In this document: piece by piece, positions 21,867 to 34,254 of the stretch
How the letters are laid out: every line of letters begins with the position of its first letter
Numbering within the stretch: the first letter of the stretch is position 1
DNA from: Chamaecrista fasciculata
Taxonomy: Eukaryota > Streptophyta > Magnoliopsida > Fabales > Fabaceae
Direction: 5' to 3'
Assembly (NCBI GenBank): GCA_003254925.1
Contig: QANZ01016777.1
Location: 133,209 to 197,208, forward strand
Length of the DNA: 64,000 nt
Notes under the pieces: model-generated
Told to the model about the DNA's origin: nothing
Seen by the model: the letters and a program-made list of their open reading frames with translations, nothing else
Databases searched by the model: none
Program-made: the position numbers and the translations under genes

Positions 21867-24595
21867 CTATGTGTAAGTAGTGTAAGCCGAGCTACGAAGG
21901 GTTTTGAGGATGTTGGCGTTAAGAATGTTGAGAATGACAGTGTTATTAGTACACCTAGGCGTCTTGAACTGCCCCAATCCACCTCCTTTGGAGAGGAAGT
22001 AATCTAGAATCTTCTTGAATGTTCCACTCTCCACCAATCGAAGTTCCAAAGGCCCTATGGAATTGGTCCTTCTAGAAACCACATACCCATGGTCCCTAAA
22101 ACTCTCGTCCATCTCTCTACAACATTCTTCAAGAACATGTTCTTCCACTTCACCTTTTATTTCCCAGTATATCACATAGTGTCCTGGCTCTTCAGACACT
22201 TCTGCATAGCTTGTGAAATCCACTAATTCTGCTTTTTTCTCTCCTCTGTTTATTAGAATCTCTGACCCCTTCTCTACCACTACTTGAAGGTCCTTCTCTG
22301 TGTTCTTGTCTATGTTTATGGTTAGGATTAGCTTCCTTCTGCATATGAATTTCAGCTTTGGACTCCTCTTTTGGAAACCACTCACTTCCACCACGTCCCC
22401 TAATCTGTACCTATATAGCCCTGAAATTTTTACACATATATATCTCAATTATTCAACAACTTTTTTGGACAATCTTAAAATTAATGCTTTGTATAGGACA
22501 CCTGAAGTGACAGCTACTGATTGATGAACGCCATCAATTTATGAGAGCTACTTATACCATAAGTCATGTACATGAGCAGCAGCCTGTGGCTCTGTGGCCA
22601 CATTATCACCACCAATAAGCAATGAGCATTAAGCTAAGTACCAACTTACTATATTTGTTTATTTTCAAGCATCTAGCTAGTACAAATTTACTATATTTAG
22701 TGAAGTCATGAATTTTATATTTTCCTCTCCATTTAATAAATGAACTAATTATCAAACTTGAACCCACACAAAGACATGAAAAAAAAGCTTACTATTTGAC
22801 ACCTGAATTCACACCCAGTCAATTAATCAATCTTTAAACAATTAAAATACACGATTTGATCATTCAAATATTTCTATTCTTAATAATTTGGTCCATAAAT
22901 TGAACTAATTTTATAATTCTTTCCTGAAATTGTATTAAAGTAATACTTTTTTATTCTTAAATTTGACCCAAAGACCAAATCATATATTTTGATTATTTAG
23001 GAATTGATTAGTTGACTCAATATAAATTCAAAATATGGTCTCTCCAAAAACGTCTTTGCAACAATTAGCCAAACTCATCAAGTTTGAAAGTGGGGACTTT
23101 CTAAATTAATTGAAACAGGCAAACAAAAATAGTGATGAGAAATTATTTACCAGTGAAAGTGGTGAGGACTATTTCATACTCCTGACCAACTTGAACCTGG
23201 GAGAGTGGGATGGGCTTATCCTCCACGAAATCATCACAAACCGAACTGGAATCTTGAAACTTGCTTAATCTGTGAAGAGGAATGAACTCAAAGTAAGAGA
23301 AAGTGGGGACAACTGTAAATGTGACATCCTCAGGAGACAACCCAGGATCCACATTAACCCCAATCCAGCTCTCTGTAGATCCATAATCTGCACTCACTAA
23401 TGGCAACCCATTTGCATAATGCCTCATCTTCTTCAGATACGGCTCCATAGACCCCGTCATTATGGAATACACATACTTTGCATTTGGCCACAGCTTAGGG
23501 ATCAATCCCAACCAATTCTCCATCTCCAATTCTTGGCATTTAGCTTCCAGTGTTAAAGCCAGAGATGGGTTTGGATTTTTCAGAATCTCCAAAACAGAGT
23601 TTCTCATTTTGGGTATCTTGATTCTGGAACTCAAGGTGGCGTTTTTAATGTCCAAACATATTTCTCTCCAGAGGTGTTCAAAGTTGGAGAAAGCTTGGAC
23701 TAAACTATAGATGAAGGCTGAAGTTATGAACTCTACTTGCTCAGAGAAGAAGAGTCCAAGGAGTAGATGGCAGTATGTGACTTGGTTGTAATCTCCTCCT
23801 GAGATTACTTCATCTGGGCTGCAAGTAAAAGACTTTGTTTTCTCTTGCTTGATCTTGAACTCTTTGCTGCCGTAGTAGTGTGTTGTGGCTGTTCCTACAG
23901 TTATGCCTCCTTTCGTTTTGAACTTCTTGCTGCTGTATATGAACTCCAGAATCCTTCCTCCTTCTCTTGTGGGATAAACCCTGGAAAAAAAAAAAAAAAA
24001 AGAAAATACATAATATATTGTACTGTTGATGAGATTTGAGAATGAGGAAAACAAATTAAAACTGAGACAAACTTGGATCGATAGGCTGCTGCTAAAGTGA
24101 AAGTTTGAAGAGTGGTTTGCGCACTATGGCGGGTGAAAGGTACGAACTTTTGTCTTCCATCAGTGGTTCCAGAGCTGCAAAAATGGAGGGTAATAATTAA
24201 CATGATGTGTGTGTGATATTCATATATTCTGATTCGTATTCCAAGTGAGTGAGGGAAGAATTGAAGTGAAGGGGGTACCTTAAAGAAAGAGTGGTGATGG
24301 GTTGATGAGTGAGTAAAGGAGCAGTGTCACCATCTGCAATTCTTTGGAGAAAGGGCTCAAAATCTGCATGTGAGGCAAGAGGAACCACACAACAAAAGAG
24401 GGATTCCAATGTAGAATCATCCATGTCTTGGATATTGTAGTCCCCAAGCCATTTCTTGAGGTATTCTGCTTCACAATTCTGCCTCAGAATCTGGGATAGC
24501 ATATGGGTCTGAACAGAACCAACGTTGGAGGTCACATGATCGAACCAGCTTATGATGTCGTAATTATGGTCGCCATTCACAACAACTGCCTCCAT
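21867..24595 (-). CDS. GH3.10: GH3-family acyl-acid-amido synthetase, GH3.10/DFL2-like (4 exons)
   Basis: GH3 enzymes adenylate a carboxylated hormone and join it to an amino acid. Minus-strand exons: 24279-24595, 24073-24174, 23151-23980, 21867-22420; phases match and predict about 600 aa, normal for GH3. Visible signatures are SSGTTDGRQK (ATP-binding motif 1, split over exons 1/2), the central YYGSKEF and FTCSPDEVISGGDY stretches, LVSADYGSTESWIGVN (motif 2), and FTGLYRYRLGDVVEV (motif 3, across exons 3/4). It ends in a 'KTPRCTNN' segment and SSAY. Overall wording is closest, from memory, to Arabidopsis GH3.10/DFL2 (At4g03400), a group-I GH3 linked to jasmonate (12-hydroxy-JA conjugation) and light-regulated growth. 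Substrate is inferred, not shown. A fold-back MITE lies in intron 3 and a Pack-MULE sits just past the stop. Confidence 0.93.
22805..23029. mobile_element. fold-back MITE in intron 3 of the GH3 gene
   Basis: Sequence from GAATTCACACCCAGTCAATT near 22805 pairs with the complement of the segment ending near 23029 (gaatttatattgagtcaac...). The arms are about 60 bp with 'aatttggtcc' / 'gaccaaat' near the middle. No clear target duplication was read. It has no coding capacity and lies entirely within the intron. Confidence 0.65.
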
Positions 24596-25547
24596 TAATG
24601 AATTGAAGGTTGATGTGTGTGTGTGTGAGGGAAAGGTAGAATTGGAGAGTGGATCAGAATCAGAAGAAGAGTGAGAGAGGGATTGGAGAGAACTAGCTCT
24701 ATACGTAATTATTAGAAGATGGATTTATTTATATATGCATATTTGAGATTGAAATGTGTTGTGTTGGAGATAAAGGGTGAAGAATGAATGAAATTAAAGA
24801 AAAAGATGTAGCAGAAAGGTCGATGGAGCTTGGGGAAGATAGTGTATGGACCACAAGTGACAAGTGGGGTAGTGATGAAGAGAGAAGGGATTCTTATGAA
24901 TGTACAAGAATACAAGATAGAGAGTATACAAATGTGGCTACGGACTGCTTTACGCTTTCCCTCCAATTTATTGTGAACCATCGTTTGAAAATGAGACCTT
25001 GCATGTACTATTCCCTATCACCACCTAGCTAGAGTCCCAATTCCAAATGCCACGTTTTGTAAATCTGACATATTCACATAATGATTTGCCTATATTATGT
25101 ACAAACATTTATAAGAAGTGACATATAATCTCACCAAGACAATTTGACAACACTTACCTAAATTTGGAGCAATATTATAACAAAGTTCACATAATTTTAT
25201 TTCACAAAAAAAAAATATTGTCGCAATATGATCAACCAGCAAGTGATTTTTGTTGATATTCCAATACACATGACGAAAGTTTCAGATTCGAGTAAACTAG
25301 ATAAGTGAGAATACTTTGTGGTTGGAAAAAATATGATCACAAGGTGAGTTCTTTTGTTGGGATTGATATAGAAAAAGGGCATTAAGATTTAAGATCTATA
25401 TGAAAAGGTGAACTAGCTAGCTGCATGAAGCTTTTTGGTTAAAGATTTTGACAGTGTTTTAGAGAATGAGATGTTGATTCAAAATTAAGGGATCGAATCA
25501 GAATGAGATGAAATTGAGATACAAAAGTAAAATACAAGATTTGAATA
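24596..25547. other. upstream region of the GH3 gene
   Basis: 5' UTR and promoter side of the minus-strand GH3 gene, including CT/GA-rich stretches just upstream of the ATG. No additional gene is supported. Confidence 0.5.
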
Positions 25548-25556
25548 AAAAAGTAA

Positions 25557-26022
25557 GGCTAAAGTGCACTTTTTGTCCCATAACTTTGGCAAAAGTCTCA
25601 ATTTGGTCCCATAACTTTTTTGTTGCAACTTTGGTCCCATAACTTTGATAAAGGTCTCAATTTGGTCTCATAACTTTTTTTGTTGAAATTTTGGTCTCAT
25701 AACTTCTGAAAACGTCTCACCGTTGGTCCAAAACTGATTTCCATCCATTTTCTGCCGTTGAAGATGATATGACATGCTGAGTTGAATGATGACATGACAA
25801 ATATGAGTGAAGTGGATTTAACAACAGATAATAGATGGAAATCGATTTGGGACCAACGGTGAGACGTTTTCAAAAGTTATGGAACCAAAATTGCAACAAA
25901 AAAAGTTATGAAATCAAATTGAGACCTTTACCAAAGTTATGGGACCAAAATTGCAACAAAAAAGTTATGGGACCAAATTGAGACCTTTTTCAAAGTTATG
26001 GGACCAAAAGTGAACTTTAGCC
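25557..26022. mobile_element. Mutator-like fold-back element (466 bp), perfect 9-bp TSD
   Basis: Ends GGCTAAAGTGCAC...GTGAACTTTAGCC are inverted repeats. The body is built of paired 'ggtcccataacttt' and 'aaagttatgggacca' repeats, three or four per arm. A perfect 9-bp direct repeat AAAAAGTAA lies at 25548-25556 and 26023-26031. No coding capacity. Confidence 0.88.
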
Positions 26023-26031
26023 AAAAAGTAA

Positions 26032-27715
26032 AATGTAAATTAAAGGACGAAAAATGTACTATAACTATATTAATTACAATGGAAGTTGTTTGATTTCTTT
26101 TTTTTTTTGGACGAAAAAAAAAATTTAAGGAAAAATTAATGCGTTCCTTTCTAGCATTATTGTTGGATATTAAATATATATACACGTTTTGGGAAGATTA
26201 TTTTTTAGGAGGAAATTGATAAATTAGCAAACGCCAATAATAACATTTGGGGCATATTCCAGGCTCCATATGAGTTCGAGAGTCTTCAATTTGGAGAGGA
26301 ACCAACGGACAGAAGCAAGCAGAGAACTCAGAAAAAGGCATACCAAAAAGTTGCTGACCACTCACACAGTCATTCAATATTTATGTGGCTTCAATATAAC
26401 TTTAAATCTTTTAATAAAATCTTATTATTTTCTTTAATTTGAACTACAGGGTTAAGTGTGTTGATAAAGAAATAAAAAATATATAATTTTTAAAAAATTA
26501 ATTATAAATTTATTATCAATTTGTGATTAATTTTTTTTATTTAACTCTTAAAGAGGTGGAAAGTGGAAGCTCCATAGAATTTCACATTTTATTTCTCTCT
26601 TCTTTCTCATTCAGTCATTTGATTTCATATATATTTTATTTACCAAAAAAAAAAAAAAAGAGAGACTCGTAAAATCCCACGTTTTGAAAACTAGTGGGGC
26701 CTTCTCATTAAAAGAAAAGAAAGTATATGACACTCATAATTAATGCATAGTCATGTTTGAACTCAACAGATTGCATTTAAGATAAGATAACTTTTAGGAT
26801 GGTTTTAGACTTCAGTATGTTGTTATCGCACAAAAAAAGGTTAATTCTAACAGGAGAGATAACTTTTTCACAGTAAATACTTCTTATAAATCTTCCAAGT
26901 CTTCAACAAAACAATTTGTTACCATAAAAAATTAAGTAAAGTAAAATCAGTCTATAATTAAAAAAAAGTGTATCCTTAATATAATTAGACAATTAGTGTA
27001 ATAACTTGTAGCTTTTGTGTTAAATTTTCAACGTTTCAGTTTCAACTCTAATATCATATCAAACTAAAAAGATATGCATCCAGCTGATAGAGTGGTCCAC
27101 CAAAAAAGTTTTTCATTAGTGATATTGATTAATTTGTCATGGCAACTTATTTGTCCTATCTCCTTTAAAGTAAGGCATTTGGAGATTTTACTATATATTT
27201 TCATATTTATTAACTGATGATTGTTAGTTGCTACTAAAAGATTTGCTGCTTTATATTACTCGATAGATTCATTGGAAAGACATTTTTGGTATAAAGTTAG
27301 TTTATGTCACAAAGCTACCATAAAAGCCAAATAGATACAAACGATTATAATAATCAATCCTTGTGAAACTCAATCTCAATATATAGTCATTTTTGTTGGC
27401 GTTTTGAAGTAATTGGATATCTTAAGAAAATTGAGAGAATGAAAATCTCCCACGAGTTGGAGCAGAAACAGGAGCCATTTTACTGGATGGCGTTTTGTTT
27501 GTGTCGGTGTCACAAAATAATATTGGGTCATTTCGTCCAAAATATCCAACTTGTCTATAGATGCAAATTTGTCTTTTTCATCTTAAGCTTATGACTTTCC
27601 ATAATTGCATTTGCATCCTTTAACTTCACGTTTACCCAATTTCAACTTGGGTATGGGCCATGGGGACTGTTTTGTAAACTATTCGAGTCTGAATTCTGAG
27701 ATAGAACTAAAATAA
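26032..27715. other. AT-rich intergenic DNA
   Basis: No gene or bounded element recognised. Confidence 0.5.
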
Positions 27716-28412
27716 TCTATATAATCCAAAAAAACAAAAACTACACTTGCACACGTTTTGCCTTCTCTTGGCGAGTTGCAATTTCTTTTTTATCCTACTC
27801 TCAGCAATTTTGCGCCACGTGTTCCTCATTTACCTTATCTCCAAACTTTTATTTTCCTCAGGTTCCATTCTGCTTCATTGGCGCTCAGATTCACATCCAA
27901 TTTTGAATTTTGAATTTCAAAAGCATACAATTTTGAATTTCAAAAGCATACCACGAGCCATTTCTCATTTCTTTTGTCTACCATTTAACCAGATTCCATC
28001 TTCCTCACCAACTACTCAACATTTCCTCTGCTATTTCTCATTTCTTCCCATCCTCATTTCTAAATAACCCCAGCCTTTCATCGACTTTCCTCTTCTACTC
28101 CCCCCCTCAAAATCGCTTGGATTCTCATTTCACAAGCGACGACGAGCTTCGTTCTCCGACCACCGGATCTGTGCAATCACCGTCCTCCGTCCACCGTTGA
28201 TGAACGCCGACGATGAAACCCCCTTGTGGAAAACGTGTTTGTCTTTCTGAATCGGCAAGATGTTTTCATTTTGCTCTTCGAAGCCAAAATCTCATCTTCC
28301 ACATTTTCTTTCTCTTTCATCTCGACCCACAGTGCGTTTGCTCTCTCATCCTTCTCAGTTTACGGTGACCTTTGTCGACGACTCCGGCGTCATTGTCACT
28401 CGCACTGATTTT

Positions 28413-30680
28413 GCATACAGTTGAAATGAGGGGATTTTTCTGCAAGATTTTGGTGATTCTGGGTTTTGATTGTCATTGTTGGGAAATCACAGAGCGAGCG
28501 CAGCGGAAGAAATATAAAAAAAAAACCTTTAAGTTAACGCAGCTCATATGATTTCCTACCAGGATCCACTATATGAATTTATACTAGAAAACGAAAAGAG
28601 GTTTACCAAAAACAATCGGTGGCTTTTGAGTTCGCGATTCTGAGAAGTCCACTGCGAGTGTCCTTCCTCTACCGGTGATCCACACGAGCAGTTTGGCAGA
28701 TGCCTAGGTGCTAGCCTCCTTCACTTCTTCCCAAGTGAATACGAGAACTCTATCTACGGTTCTTAAAATTCAAGAACTGTTCTTGAACCTTAAGAATGGG
28801 TGGCGCCTATGATCACAAGAACCCTTCTTGTTTACACTCAAAACCCTAAAATTAGGGTGCAAGTCGAACTTCCTCTCTCTCTTTGAGAAAGTCGACTTCC
28901 TCTCTCTCTACCCTCTAGGGTTAGCCAAATTTTCTCTCTCTTGAATTAACAAGTGTTGTGCAAGTCAACTTTGGCCTTCCTTTTATAGAGTTAGGGAGTT
29001 GATAATTATAATTAGGATTATCAAATTATAAAATTATAAGATTACAATAATATTATAATTTTAGGCCTTGAATTCTTAATTAAAATATTACATTAATATC
29101 TTAATTTGAATTCAAAATGCAATCTTGAGATTCAAAATGCAAGATCAAATCTTGCACATGGACCCCACCAAGAATGCGCCATTCTCCCTTTATTTTTAAG
29201 GAATTTAATAAATCAAAATAACAATCCTAACTCTTAGGAAGTTATAACCAACTTATTCATTTCCAACAATATTGAATTAAAATATTACCCTAATATCTTT
29301 AATTCAAAATTTGAATCTTGAAATCAAAATCAAATCTTGAATTTAAATTCAAACCATGATTCTAATTAACAAAACATTTCTATTAATTAAAACCAATATA
29401 TATGAGGCGCCATCCTCACTCTCATTATCCTAATATTAGTGAATTTAATAAATCAATAATCTCCTAACTTTTAGGAAGCTTATTTAATTTATTATTCCCT
29501 AATATTTTAAACAAGAATATAATTGTAAATAGATTAATCTAATTAACTATTTAACAATTAATATATTTAAACTTGTCTAACAAATTTAAATATCATAAAT
29601 GTAGATATTATTTAAGACAAGATTTCATGTCCTAAGACATTCAACTATGTCTTAAATTGTGTCACCAAAGTGACTCACGAATTAACCCTAATTCGTGTCC
29701 CATTACGGCATCTTGATCCTGCTCATGTCTGACCCAGCAGGCCTCACGTGAAGTTGGCAGCAAGTCATCTCTATGACTCACAAGTCGAGAGCGGACTCTA
29801 GCAAGCCATCACGACTACCCAAAACACGTGAGTTATCGTTTTAACTAAAACCGATTTAACCTTAGTACCACCTTGACATAATCCCTATTGTCACACGATA
29901 CTTTGGTCATGGATAAGGCACTGGAAAGTCATCCTTAATCCAAACCATAACTTTCTCGATTCCTTGAGTTAGTCTCATTTCCCTGTGTGGCCACACATTC
30001 CTTGGACAGATTCATCGAGGGCGCCAGTTAAATATCTCTCATCTTTAATGAGGGACAAAATTCCATTTTGGTCAACCACATTCCTCAGCACGGTAAACAA
30101 CCAAACCCGTACCTAACCTGTATAGCTACCCTGCTACGGGCAACGTTGGACTAAGCCAAAGTTTGACATCTACAACGCTGGAATAGTCAAGACCTCAGGT
30201 CTAAGGGCATCGTGACAAGAGTACAGGAGAGGCTAGCTCATGACTAAAACCCATGCAGGACTCTCCGGGTCAGTCCAGCAACTTGTAACCCTTTACATAA
30301 TTGCACCATGACTCTCGAGAAGCATCTAGTGCATGTATCTCCATACACCGAGGTCATGTTGGTCTTGGTTCATTCTCGTTCCCACGAGAATAATCGACCA
30401 GGGGCAGTTTTAGATTAATTATCACATAATTAATCAAGGACGCTATCATAGTAAACATGCTAATAATATGATAACAACATAATTTATCATCTATAAATTA
30501 ATCAAAATAATATGTTCACACAAGACATATACATAAAATGATTGGCCCTAGGGCACAATCTCCATCAGTCATTTGGTTTTGGTTTTTCATGGTCAGTTGG
30601 TGATTTATTTAGCATACAGTTGAAATGAGGGGTTTTTTCTGCAAGATTTTGCTGAAATGGTATAAAGTAAGCTTTTTTGG
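28413..30680 (+). repeat. imperfect tandem duplication split by a solo LTR
   Basis: The sequence 'catacagttgaaatgagggg' plus 'tttctgcaagatttt' occurs at about 28415-28452 and again at about 30612-30650. Related 'gattctgggttttg(a/g)ttgtcattt' follows both copies. The two copies must predate the LTR insertion that now separates them. Confidence 0.7.
28477..30567. mobile_element. solo LTR (about 2.1 kb) with perfect 5-bp TSD, copy 1
   Basis: Starts TGTTGGGAAATC and ends CAATCTCCATCA (TG...CA). It is flanked by perfect 5-bp repeats GTCAT at 28472-28476 and 30568-30572. There is no internal retrotransposon domain, and the sequence is strongly similar along its length to the second copy at 31647-33852. 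This is the product expected from recombination between the two LTRs of an element with unusually long LTRs. The superfamily cannot be told without the coding part. Confidence 0.88.
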
Positions 30681-30867
30681 CTTTGTAGTTATGTCGGCTG
30701 ATTCTGGGTTTTGGTTGTCATTTGCTTTTCGTTTTCCAATTCTGGGTTTATTTTTCTGCAAATTCTGGGTTTATTTAAATTAAAGTCTGCTCCTTTTATC
30801 TGTTTTTGCCGGGGTTGTTTCCTATATGATGCATTTTCCTTGACTTGGTGACGATGTGCTTTTTCAG

Positions 30868-33800
30868 GTGGAAAGAATTAATAATTGTTGATCGAATCAG
30901 CAAAGACAATTCTGGCAATGTTACTCCAGAATACTTAGTCAAGTGGGGCAAGGACTATCTTATGCTGAAGTGACATGGTATGATGACTCTATTTTTTGCA
31001 GTATTCTTTAGCTGTGGTTGTTTTTGTGCTGTTTAGTTGATACTATGCAAATTGGGATACTGATTGTTTTTGTTTGATGAGGGGCTGAAGAGTTATACTT
31101 TTTTGGAGACTAATATTTGTTTTTGTTTCTCTTTGTAGTGATTTATGAGTTAATACACTATACAGCAGGAAACTTTGGTGGTGTTTCTGCTCACATGCCC
31201 TTAATCCAAGTGATTGTACCTCAAGTTATGAGTCTAAAATCACATCTTAGCGATTGTTCAAAGGTATGCAGTTATACATTCCTGAATTTCTTAACTTGCT
31301 TATCCTGAGGCATGGCTAATTCTCTTTATCGAATCAAGTGTATAATAGAAAATTTTGATGGGAAAATTGTGCAATTATTCATGATAGAATCACAATTTTC
31401 CAATTCTACAATCTCTTTTAATGTCCATTATTTAGGCCATCTGTGCTCAACTCATTTGAAGTTTTATGTCTGTTCATCCTATTGGTTTTTCTCTTAATGA
31501 TTGATTCCTTTCATGTACAAGTTGTCATGTTCTGCATCAACTACATACATTTGCTGAATAATTGAGTGTCTTATTGCAACATGCAAGTTCATATTTTATC
31601 TAATCTCCCTTCGCAACTTGCAAGTTAATGTATACTATGTTGTTAATGTTGGAGATTATGGAGCAAAACGCAGCGTAAAAGGTAAAAATAAAAATTTTAT
31701 AATCTCCTCCACAGGATCCACTAATTGTGTTTATACCAGTGAGATAAGATGTTTACCTAACTCAAATTGATGCTTGAATGAATGCAATTCCAAGAAGTCC
31801 ACAGATTCGTGTCCTTCCTCTGCCGGTGATCCACACGAACAATTTGGCAGATACTCAGGTGCTAGCCTCCAATCTATTCTCCAAGAGATTATGAGAACCA
31901 ATCTAAAAATCTTGAAATTTCAAGAACACTTCTTGAAAGATCCAAGAATCAAAGTGGCGCACAATTTCAAGAACACTTCTTGAAAGCAAGATTCAAAGTG
32001 GCGCACTAGTATGAAATTTTTCCTTAAAAATTCCTCACCAAAACTCAAGAGATGAGCACACTACCAAGAACGACTTTCTTGGCCACTCTTCCTCTAGGTT
32101 CTTCGCCTCTCTCTCACTCTCACACACAACTCGCCCTTTTATCCCTAAGTTTTAGGGTTAGTTCAAAACTCTCTCCCTCTTCACTTCTCTAGGGATATGC
32201 GACTTTTTTGTGCTTTTAAAGAGTCCTCATTCCTCAAATTATGGAATCACAAAATCTTGATTATAAAATTACATTAATATTATAATTCAAGATTAAGAGG
32301 CAATCTCAATTTAAATTTCAAGATCATATCTTGAAACCTAAATCTAGAATGCACACTTCCCATTGGTTGGAATGAGTCAAGAGGATTTGAATTCTTAATT
32401 AAAATATTACATTAATATCTTAACCTAAAATTCAAAATGCATTCTTGAAATTCAAAATGCAAGATCAAATCTTGCATTTGAATCTCCAAGATTTCGCCCC
32501 CCCTCTTGCTTGTTTTATAGGAATTTAATAAATAAGATAACAATCCTAACTCTTAGGAAGTTATAACCAACTTATTAATTTCCTCAACAAATTGAATTAA
32601 AATATTACCCTAATATCTTAATTCAAATTTAAATCTTGAATTCAAATTTTAAATCTTGAATTCAAATTAACAAAATCATATTTCATTAATTAAATTCAAA
32701 AGTGAGGCGCCACCTCATCTTACTCTTCAATATTAGAGAATTTAATAAATCAATAATCCCCTAACTCTTAGGAGACTTAGTCAATTCATTATCCCTAATA
32801 TTCTAAATGAGAATTCAATTGTAAATAGATTAATCAAATCAACTATTTAACAATTAATATATCTAAACTTGTCTAACAAATTTAAATATTACAAATGTAG
32901 ATTTTATTTAAGACAAGACTTCATGTCCTAAGACATTCAACTATGTCTTAAATTGTGTCACTAAAGTGACTCACGAATTAACTCTAATTCGTGTCCCATT
33001 ACAGTATCTTGATCCTACTCATCTGTGACCCAGCAGGCCTCATGTGAAATTGGCAGCAAGCCATCTCTATGACTTACAAGTCGAGAGCGGACTCTAGCAA
33101 GCCATCACGACTACTCAAAACACGTGAGTTATCGTTTTAACATCAACGACTTAACCTTAGTACCGTCTTGTCATAATCCCTATTGTCACACAATATTTTG
33201 GTCATGGATAAGGCATGAGAAAGTCATCCTTGTAATCCAAACCATAACTTTCTTGATTCCTTGAGTTAGTCCCATTACCCTGTGTGGCCACATATTCCTT
33301 GGACAAACTCATCAAGGGGCCCAGTCAAATAACTCTCAACTTAATGAGGGACAAAATTCCTTATTGGTCAACCACATTCCTCAGCACGACAAACAACTAA
33401 ACCCGTACCTAGTCTGTATGGCTACCCTGTTACGGGAAACGTTGGACTAAGCCGAAGTTCAGCATCTACAACGCTGGAATAATGAAGACCTTAGGTCTAA
33501 GGGCATCGTGACAGGTGTACAGGAGAGACTAGCTTATGACTTAACCCATGCAGGACTCTCCAGGTCGGTCTAGCAACTTGTAACCCATTACATAATTGCA
33601 CCATGACTCTCGAGAAGCATCACATGCGTGTATCTCTATACATCGAAGTCATGCTGGTCTTAGTTCATTCACGTTCCCACGTGAATAATCGACCAGGGAC
33701 AGTTTAGAATAATTATCACATAATTAATCAAGGATTGTTATCATAGTAAACATGCTAATAATATGATAACGACATAATTTATTATTCATAAATCAGTCAA

Positions 33801-34050
33801 ACAATATGTTCATACATATAAAATGATTGGCCCTAGGGCACAATCTCCATCAGTTAAAGCATGTTAGCTTTACATAAACCATATTTCAATCACCTTCAAA
33901 TCATATAGATTTGATACTAGTAGCTTTTTGTTTAATATTTTTGTAATATTGAGGCAATTTGTTTACTTAAGCTTTAACATAGTTGTTTTATGTATAGAAT
34001 GAATACAAGCAAGGAATAAGTGGCTGGAACTTCAATCTTGAAGATATGAA
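30868..34050 (+). pseudogene. CHD1/CHR5-type chromatin remodeler fragment (chromodomain, disrupted)
   Basis: At about 30868-30975 the translation contains pieces of a plant CHD1-type second chromodomain: DRISKDNSGNVTPEYLVKW, and in a shifted frame GLSYAEVTW. Frame changes occur near 30885 and again just after the KW codons, where two extra G bases appear to have been gained. A further piece near 33999-34025 (atgaatacaagcaagg) resembles the following 'DEYKAR' segment. The ATPase and helicase domains are missing. The fragment lies inside the Helitron candidate and is split by a solo LTR, so it is a captured or decayed piece, not a working gene. Confidence 0.6.
31647..33852. mobile_element. solo LTR (about 2.2 kb) with perfect 5-bp TSD, copy 2
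   Basis: Starts TGTTGGAG and ends CAATCTCCATCA. Flanked by perfect GTTAA repeats at 31642-31646 and 33853-33857. Same family and orientation as the copy at 28477-30567, with small indels between them. No internal coding region remains. Confidence 0.88.
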
Positions 34051-34254
34051 AGCTCAGGCTTCGTTGGTACTCAAGATGCCCAATCTGTTATCTCTTACAA
34101 AAAAAAAATGTGACTCTTTAAGTTTGAGAATTTCTTAGTGCAGTTTTTATGATCCCTTACAACAAAAGGGAAAGGACTTGAACGTATAGAATGAACTTTC
34201 AATAGGGGGTTGATTTGCGATTTTAGCATTTTCCTTATATAAAAAGTTATTTTC

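Noticed and set aside
28226..28408. 60-codon frame at the start of the Helitron interior
   Set aside because: CT-rich low complexity, probably captured UTR-like DNA; no family recognised.
31774..31983. 69-codon frame in solo LTR copy 2
   Set aside because: Lies wholly within an LTR and is not open in the sister copy.
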